Position numbers and translations under genes: made by a program. Below are positions 47,833-52,468 of a stretch of 52,468 nucleotides of DNA, piece by piece. Source of the stretch: a virus. The notes under the pieces are model-generated. The model was not told where the DNA came from. It saw only the letters and a list, made by a program, of their open reading frames with translations, and made no database searches. The first letter of the stretch is position 1; every line of letters begins with the position of its first letter. The stretch covers positions 1 through 52,468 of the IMG/VR virus record IMGVR_UViG_3300033153_008490, one strand, 5' to 3'.

Positions 47833-48750
47833 TCAACTTCTTTTAACCACTTTCTTCTTCACTTTCTTCTTCACCTTCTTCACTACTTTCTTCTTGGTCG
47901 GACTACTCCTCTCTGCCATCCTCGGCTCCCCACTAAACGCACTCAATATCCTCTGCACCGCTTCGTCTTCCGTTTTGAACGGCATTCGGGCAGGAAGGTC
48001 CGCTGTGGTACAGTTCTTCGCATCTTCGTCTTCATTCCCGCGAAAGACGAGACATCTCTCGGCGTTTATATCCCCCGCTATCGTATCTTTCACTGTGTAC
48101 GTTAAGTGCATGGTCATGTCAGCGAGAAAACTAATCGCATTGAAGATAGATTTACTCAGGTCCATGCGAGTATGAGTCATCTGCAAATGCCGCCGCTTGA
48201 TCTCTATCTCTCTCTCATGCGACACCAGCAACACACCCGGCCCCAGCGCTCTCAACCTCAACACCTGGTAGATTACTTCACTCTTCAGATCTTGCCACGC
48301 CCTCGCAAACCCTTCGTCACTCAGATCAGTAATCCCCCGGTCCAAGCAAACCGTACTGATCCCTTTATCCACCAACACATCTATCGTATCGATGACCCAC
48401 ATTTGCACCGTGGCAACCAATTCAGGCCGCTTCTCCATCTTGTCCGTAAACGCGCGAAGACTCACCCAGTTGGGCACATAAGTTGCGCGCCTCTTCTGCC
48501 ACTGAGATTTGTTCTCCGAGTCAATCAGGTAATGTCCTGGTACCTGACATGCTATTGCAGTTTTTCCCGCGCCTGGCGGGCCATACAATATCGCTATACA
48601 CTCTTGGAAAGACCCTGCGCCCACCTGCGCCTCTTCCATAAACGGCAGATCCACAACATCCTGATCCGCTACCATACGGTCCAACATCAACCGCTTAGGT
48701 GCCTTCGCTTTCGGCGTACTCGACTGTGTTGGTTTTAGATAGTTTGCCAT
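47833..48750 (-). CDS. Sak4-like RecA-fold ATPase, single-strand annealing recombinase (305 aa)
   Basis: Walker A YGPPGAGKT lies at residues 56-64 and Walker B-type VQMWVIDTID at 115-124. LLVSHEREIE is a likely sensor segment. The compact RecA core with a C-terminal appendix matches phage Sak4-type recombinases (AAA_24). The last 21 residues are nearly all Lys and Val (KKKVVKKVKKKVKKKVVKR), an unusual tail that may bind DNA. The adjacent exonuclease carries a similar one. It probably promotes strand annealing during phage replication. Confidence 0.8.
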   Translation of the reverse strand: MANYLKPTQSSTPKAKAPKRLMLDRMVADQDVVDLPFMEEAQVGAGSFQECIAILYGPPGAGKTAIACQVPGHYLIDSENKSQWQKRRATYVPNWVSLRAFTDKMEKRPELVATVQMWVIDTIDVLVDKGISTVCLDRGITDLSDEGFARAWQDLKSEVIYQVLRLRALGPGVLLVSHEREIEIKRRHLQMTHTRMDLSKSIFNAISFLADMTMHLTYTVKDTIAGDINAERCLVFRGNEDEDAKNCTTADLPARMPFKTEDEAVQRILSAFSGEPRMAERSSPTKKKVVKKVKKKVKKKVVKRS

Positions 48751-48758
48751 TATAACTC

Positions 48759-49430
48759 CTATAACACTCTTACCGACTCTGACTGATATATCCGCACACC
48801 GGGAATTTCTCTGACCCCTTCTCTAATTGCCATACGAATTGCTATCGTGTCTACAATTAAATACCGTCTTGGCACCGTAGCGGAATCTTCCACCTCGAAC
48901 GTCCACCGCTTGGCCATACTAGCGACACCGACTTTAGATTGCACCAACTCAGCTTTCGTCTCTAGCACCTCTCGGCGTTCAACCGCTTTGACCAGCACTT
49001 TCTCATCCTTCGCCGTCAATCGCTTCTTCGCTTCCAACGCAGTGATCTTTGCTTTCTCCGCCTCAGCTTTCCGGCGAATCACTTCTTCTCTATTTCTCGC
49101 ATCCTCTTCCTGCTTATGCCGAAACACACCTATCTTCTGCCGTAATATGCTATCTGCTGCACCCAAAGGCGCACTTAACGTCTTGAACATCGCATTAACC
49201 TCTTTCAGCGACGCGTTCAACGGCTGGGTAATACCCTTTCGTTTCTTCTCCACCAACTGTAATCTCGCCTTAATCTCCTGCAATACTTCATAAGCCACGG
49301 TTTCCTGGGCAGGCAAAGCTATTTCAAACTGCTCTGCTTTTTGTACGATTGTGCTATTCTCCTTCCGTAAGATCATAACTTCTGCTTGTGATACTAGGGC
49401 AGTTGGAGTGATCTGTGTTTTCTTTGCCAT
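48759..49430 (-). CDS. Coiled-coil phage protein of the recombination module (223 aa)
   Basis: GAGGTGA precedes the ATG at 49430. A long central coiled coil (residues about 40-160, rich in Lys, Glu and Ala) is followed by a conserved end: AKRWTFEVEDSATVPRRYLI, then REGVREIPGVRIYQSESVRV. That end is common to phage proteins adjacent to recombinases. No activity is known to me. It may be a nuclease inhibitor-like or scaffold protein. Confidence 0.65.
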   Translation of the reverse strand: MAKKTQITPTALVSQAEVMILRKENSTIVQKAEQFEIALPAQETVAYEVLQEIKARLQLVEKKRKGITQPLNASLKEVNAMFKTLSAPLGAADSILRQKIGVFRHKQEEDARNREEVIRRKAEAEKAKITALEAKKRLTAKDEKVLVKAVERREVLETKAELVQSKVGVASMAKRWTFEVEDSATVPRRYLIVDTIAIRMAIREGVREIPGVRIYQSESVRVL

Positions 49431-49434
49431 TAGT

Positions 49435-49590
49435 TCACCTCATCTCGTCGTTCATTTTGTCATCCATTTTGCCTGAACTTTTACGCACGCAATCTCCACA
49501 TACGAGATGAGTCGCGCCTTGCTCATCACAAACATGTAGGAAATCGTCCTGGGGAACATCTTCTCCGCACTCATAGCATTTCGGAGCCAT
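49435..49590 (-). CDS. Zinc-ribbon micro-protein (51 aa)
   Basis: A 51-codon frame starting at 49590 holds two CxxC pairs (CYEC and CGDC) about 25 residues apart, with a His between them. The layout is that of a zinc ribbon. The TGATG overlap with the upstream gene supports coupling. A short, charged, Met-rich tail follows. It may bind DNA or partner with the recombination proteins. Too short for most gene callers. Confidence 0.58.
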   Translation of the reverse strand: MAPKCYECGEDVPQDDFLHVCDEQGATHLVCGDCVRKSSGKMDDKMNDEMR

Positions 49591-49742
49591 CAATCTTCTT
49601 CCTTTCCCACCAAAGTAATCAACTCCTCTACATCTCCGGCCATCTCTGTCACCGCCTCATCGTAGGCTTCGCGCACCACGCACACGGGACACCGTTTTAC
49701 CTCATAACACACTTGGCTGTGCTTATTGTCACAAAACTGCAT
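49590..49742 (-). CDS. Cys-rich micro-protein (50 aa)
   Basis: AAAAGGAGTG precedes the ATG at 49742. Four cysteines (C4, C12, C19, C22) and one His lie in the first 22 residues (KRCPVC last), so a zinc site is likely. The C-terminal half is acidic and helical. It lies 2 bp after the nuclease stop and overlaps the next gene. Confidence 0.58.
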   Translation of the reverse strand: MQFCDNKHSQVCYEVKRCPVCVVREAYDEAVTEMAGDVEELITLVGKEED

Positions 49743-49744
49743 AA

Positions 49745-50776
49745 TCACTCCTTTTGTCCTCCCCGCTTAGCCTTCTTCGTCTTCTTAACCTTCTTCACCA
49801 TCTTCCGCTTCACCTTTTTACGCACGATTCCACCCACCGGTTCTACCAATTCTGCCTTTTCTTCCTCGTATAAGAAATCCCGTTGCCGATATAACCGCAG
49901 ATAATACTCCCACGATCCCGCGTTCTTACATAGGGGCAAAAACTCACACCCGCTATACTCAAAACACTTATTGGGACACTTGGGCCATCTGTCGGGGGCG
50001 TGCAATTGATCCCCTAGATAGTCGTATCTCCGCTGGAGTATCTCCGTCGCATTCTCTACATCGGCTCGATTCGCTTTCATCACCGACCGCCCCAACGGAA
50101 CCGTGTGAAATTGGTAATAGACATTGGGCCTGTCAACGCAATCCTGTCGAATCTCTTCCACAAACTCGTCTATCGTCTGCTTCCTCTTCACTCGCTTCTG
50201 TGGCTTCATAAAAATACCATAGCAGCACGACGTAATGCCTTTAAACGCCGGCGTCATAGCGTATGAGTATAGTTGGGGATCAAATGCGAGCGCGTCCAAA
50301 TATGCCGCATTGACTCTTGCCGCCGTTTTAATCTCATACATCGACGGCTTACCCCGATACCGCCCCTTCCCATCAGCAGTCCCACAATAGAGCACCCCAC
50401 TGTGCTCTAACCGCAACCGCACCGGCACCTGCGTCACCTCCAATCGCATCTCCGCCACTTCTGGTCGCCTCTGCCCTCCCTCCAACAACACTTCGATAAG
50501 ACGGTATTGCAAATCCATCTCAGCTCTGGTTTCCTCTGGTATTGATTGTGTCACTGTTCTTCTCGCGTGCTCTGCCAACATCTCCGCTTGCCAATCTTCC
50601 CCCATCAGCATTGCTTCAAAGCCAGCGCCCAACACGCCTCCGTACCAAAAATTCAAATTTGTGGCTCTTGTTTGCAGGTTTAGAATCCACCGCCAATAGT
50701 ATCGCCTGAAGCAGCTAATGTCCTTCAGCTTATGCACACTGACAACACGGAGTTTATTACTCGGCACAATGCTCAC
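49745..50776 (-). CDS. PD-(D/E)XK exonuclease, RecB/Cas4-like, with iron-sulphur cysteines (343 aa)
   Basis: D135 in GTADG and E148-x-K150 in YEIKTA form the PD-(D/E)XK catalytic core. C267, C271, C277 and C283 resemble a cluster like that in AddB and Cas4 nucleases; C22 may be a further ligand. It would resect DNA ends for the Sak4-like protein. The last 26 residues are mostly basic (KKVKRKMVKKVKKTKKAKR), similar to the Sak4 tail. The start is GTG, with AGGAG somewhat far upstream. Confidence 0.8.
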   Translation of the reverse strand: MSIVPSNKLRVVSVHKLKDISCFRRYYWRWILNLQTRATNLNFWYGGVLGAGFEAMLMGEDWQAEMLAEHARRTVTQSIPEETRAEMDLQYRLIEVLLEGGQRRPEVAEMRLEVTQVPVRLRLEHSGVLYCGTADGKGRYRGKPSMYEIKTAARVNAAYLDALAFDPQLYSYAMTPAFKGITSCCYGIFMKPQKRVKRKQTIDEFVEEIRQDCVDRPNVYYQFHTVPLGRSVMKANRADVENATEILQRRYDYLGDQLHAPDRWPKCPNKCFEYSGCEFLPLCKNAGSWEYYLRLYRQRDFLYEEEKAELVEPVGGIVRKKVKRKMVKKVKKTKKAKRGGQKE

Positions 50777-50778
50777 AA

Positions 50779-50991
50779 TTACACCCCACTTTCACTTCTC
50801 CTGCTGTCTTCATCAAGTTCCCACAGATCACACAACCCTGTCGGAAATACTGTCGCATAGCTGTTAGCTACCCTACAATTCTCACCATCAGAGCAGTGTA
50901 TACATGTAAGGCAACACTTCTTTGGGTATACCACAGTATACGTACTTGTACTAATCTGTTGCATCTGTCTATCAGTCAATTCCTTGCTCAT
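50779..50991 (-). CDS. Small Cys-rich phage protein (70 aa)
   Basis: It overlaps the next upstream gene by 4 bp. The central segment CCLTCIHCSDGENCRVAN and the final GLCDLWELDEDSR are typical of small iron-sulphur or zinc-binding phage proteins: five or six Cys in 30 residues. The first 20 residues are helical and polar. No role can be assigned. Confidence 0.6.
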   Translation of the reverse strand: MSKELTDRQMQQISTSTYTVVYPKKCCLTCIHCSDGENCRVANSYATVFPTGLCDLWELDEDSRRSESGV

Positions 50992-51269
50992 CTCTTCCCC
51001 TTTCGATACAACAACGCGTCTATCGGATCACTCAACCTCCACACTTCTACGATGCAACCCACCGGTATTCGCAGCGAATCCGCCTCCCCGCTTTCCATCT
51101 CGGTCTGCCTCAGCCTCAACACATCCTTGTCCTGCGAATCCACCCACCCAGGGGACTTGGCAATTGGGCATGAGAGCGCATCACGCGTCGCCTTCTCTTG
51201 CCAATTGGGATCCTGCTCGATATCCATCCATCGCACTAGGACGAACGCGCCTTGTTTAAGTCGTTTCAT
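50988..51269 (-). CDS. Small phage protein of unknown function (93 aa)
   Basis: The protein opens MKRLKQGAFVLVRWMDIEQD, with a beta-strand and a Trp-Asp pair seen in many short phage proteins that probably form small beta barrels (VRWxD). The end IPVGCIVEVWRLS is also beta-rich. No cysteine pairs or membrane segments. It overlaps the Cys-rich gene by 4 bp. Function unknown. Confidence 0.55.
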   Translation of the reverse strand: MKRLKQGAFVLVRWMDIEQDPNWQEKATRDALSCPIAKSPGWVDSQDKDVLRLRQTEMESGEADSLRIPVGCIVEVWRLSDPIDALLYRKGKR

Positions 51270-51280
51270 AGCTCAACTCC

Positions 51281-51805
51281 CTAGCCACACATACTACACT
51301 GCACTTTGCCTGGGCGCACAACCTGCATTGTTCGCGCTCCACACATGCAGCACACGATAGACCAAGCGCCCCCATACCCATCCTCAATAATGTCGTCCTG
51401 CTTTACCGGGTCGCACTCACTGACCGCCCCATTACAATAGTATAAGACTTCCCTGCCTAGCTCTTCAAACAGCTTCTTCTCCCCGCAACAGCCCTTAGAC
51501 GCCTCCCACCCTGGACTGAGAATAATCCCGGTGAAATTGGCATGTCGAATGAAAATCTCATCGTAGGAATACCACATCTCGTGAACTTCTTTGCCGACAA
51601 AATTGGGCCAAGCACAATGTATCACATGCGTGTGGGAAATGGGTGAATACACAACCCAACCGAGCTCAAGTAATTGTGCGGCGCGGATGTTGGCAAGTTG
51701 GAAATTAGCCTCCTCGCCCTCGAAAATGTAGTCACCTTTTTTGTTCTTAGTTGTATACGGCGATGCTAGGTAATAGAAGCCGGGTTTCCATTTTATGCTG
51801 TCCAT
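51281..51805 (-). CDS. DUF1937-like nucleoside deoxyribosyltransferase-fold protein with zinc ribbon (174 aa)
   Basis: GGAG precedes the ATG at 51805. FYYLASPYTTKNK, then GWVVYSPISHTHVIH, SYDEIFIRHANFTGIILSPG and EASKGCCGEKKL match DUF1937, related to nucleoside 2-deoxyribosyltransferases. They may act on nucleotides or nucleotide-sugars. A zinc ribbon (CCMCG and CSMCG) has been added at the C-terminus, which is not usual for the family and may give nucleic-acid binding. Confidence 0.72.
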   Translation of the reverse strand: MDSIKWKPGFYYLASPYTTKNKKGDYIFEGEEANFQLANIRAAQLLELGWVVYSPISHTHVIHCAWPNFVGKEVHEMWYSYDEIFIRHANFTGIILSPGWEASKGCCGEKKLFEELGREVLYYCNGAVSECDPVKQDDIIEDGYGGAWSIVCCMCGARTMQVVRPGKVQCSMCG

Positions 51806-52326
51806 ATATGTCTCCAATTTTGTTTAGTGAGAATAGATGAGACTGTTTCACGACTCACATTAAACATTGCGCCAATCTGCTGTTGCGTGTATAATTTCGT
51901 GCGGCGCAGATAGATTATCATACGAACTTCTACCGCCTTGAGAAGCGTGCCCTTCCTGGTCGCAGATGGAATTCGACCCTTCGTAAAACATACGCGCGTC
52001 CCATGCCGAATCATATCACCGACATTTGCCTTTCTGGTGCCCCAGCACAAATTCACAATGCGATTATCAGTACGACACCCATTTAGATGTCGACACTCCA
52101 TTTCGGGTGGGCAGGGTCCGGTGAACGTCTCCAGCATTAGACGGTGAAGGGTTGTACGGCGTGCCGGAATGCCAATCCAGACGTAGCCATAAGGCCCAAC
52201 AGACCCGACGTGTCGCCCACAATGCGCCGACCACGCAAGGCCCTGTTCCGGCGAAACAAATATATGATCAAACCCTGCGGCCCTCACGTAACCAGAAGGA
52301 GGTTGCAGTAATTGCTTGCGTTTCAT
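51793..52326 (-). CDS. HNH homing endonuclease with C-terminal HTH (177 aa)
   Basis: TTGGAGG precedes the ATG at 52326. The HNH_3-type core reads HRLMLETFTGPCPPEMECRH, then LNGCRTDNRIVNLCWG. A C-terminal helix-turn-helix (QQQIGAMFNVSRETVSSILT) with a WRH end is typical of free-standing homing endonucleases. It would cut allelic sites in related phages. It overlaps the next gene by 13 bp, so it is probably expressed with the operon. Confidence 0.83.
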   Translation of the reverse strand: MKRKQLLQPPSGYVRAAGFDHIFVSPEQGLAWSAHCGRHVGSVGPYGYVWIGIPARRTTLHRLMLETFTGPCPPEMECRHLNGCRTDNRIVNLCWGTRKANVGDMIRHGTRVCFTKGRIPSATRKGTLLKAVEVRMIIYLRRTKLYTQQQIGAMFNVSRETVSSILTKQNWRHIWTA

Positions 52327-52415
52327 TGATAGTACCTCCAAATGACAATAAGAGTTCCAACAGCAAAGCATAGACTGCCCGCCAAATAGAACCAGTACGG
52401 CAGCAATTCTCTCAT
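52323..52415 (-). CDS. Membrane micropeptide (30 aa)
   Basis: AAGGAGAAGG precedes the ATG at 52415. The product is one membrane helix (YWFYLAGSLCFAVGTLIVIW) flanked by charged ends. It overlaps both neighbours by 4 bp (ATGA). Double coupling and a strong RBS support translation. Function unknown. Confidence 0.5.
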   Translation of the reverse strand: MRELLPYWFYLAGSLCFAVGTLIVIWRYYQ

Positions 52416-52468
52416 CGATCCTTCTCCTTAATGAACATCTCTAGCGACATCAACGCCCTCGCGGCATG
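52412..52468 (-). CDS. 3' end of an upstream gene (partial)
   Basis: Nineteen codons up to the TGA at 52412-52414 read ALMSLEMFIKEKDR at the end. The stop overlaps the next ATG by 4 bp. The rest lies beyond the window edge, so nothing more can be said. Confidence 0.4.
   Translation of the reverse strand, partial: HAARALMSLEMFIKEKDR

Overview
The window looks like part of a tailed bacteriophage genome (Caudoviricetes) with a T7-like, short-tailed virion module. The evidence is the gene order: small and large terminase, head-tail connector portal, scaffold, capsid, tail tubular proteins A and B, three internal virion proteins of the gp14/gp15/gp16 type, and a T7-fibre-like spike. Most starts follow Shine-Dalgarno sites such as AGGAGAG, so the host is a bacterium. 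The host cannot be identified from the sequence. No DNA or RNA polymerase gene is present, so the window is not a complete genome.

Layout. (1) Positions 1-6785, leftward: about 23 mostly tiny genes, many joined by ATGA overlaps. They include a GIY-YIG/T5orf172-type protein cut by the window edge, a cassette of one-helix membrane proteins, a pentapeptide-repeat protein, a membrane-anchored lytic transglycosylase, a small lipoprotein and several zinc-binding proteins. Several real genes here are under 60 codons. (2) Positions 6786-7143: a gene-free divergent region. (3) Positions 7144-18877, rightward: terminase, portal, scaffold, capsid and tail adaptor. (4) Positions 18898-25887: a surface-chemistry cassette set among the tail genes, with methyltransferases, LicD, a cytidylyltransferase, a DUF2061-like membrane protein, a three-domain methyltransferase-glycosyltransferase fusion, a frameshifted fucosyltransferase and two more glycosyltransferases. 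The inner part (19679-23412) looks more AT-rich than its flanks. (5) Positions 25884-46157, rightward: tail, lectin-like and internal virion proteins, the tail spike, another glycosyltransferase and a membrane protein. (6) Positions 46170-52468, leftward: a holin candidate, a structured non-coding RNA region, then a recombination module (DUF669-like protein, Sak4-like ATPase, PD-(D/E)XK nuclease), small Cys-rich proteins, a DUF1937-like protein and a free-standing HNH endonuclease.

Two possible undescribed systems stand out. The first is virion self-glycosylation. Three predicted virion proteins carry mucin-like Ser/Thr tracts of about 95, 265 and 110 residues, and the same strand encodes several glycosyltransferases, two of which have the DxH (Asp-Ala-His-Cys) motif typical of polypeptide GalNAc-transferases. 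The second is a set of leftward-strand tRNA-like RNAs. Two have an acceptor stem, a D-like hairpin and a T arm but no anticodon arm. A third resembles class II tRNA-Leu but has about 47 extra nucleotides in its anticodon arm. The last two sit in a roughly 500-nt RNA region that ends in an intrinsic terminator. Smaller oddities include a small gene carrying a second copy of the TerL Walker B segment, a three-way-junction RNA leader, a possible AUC start codon and a discoidin-like insertion in the tail nozzle protein. All functional calls are from reading the sequence; no database search was run.
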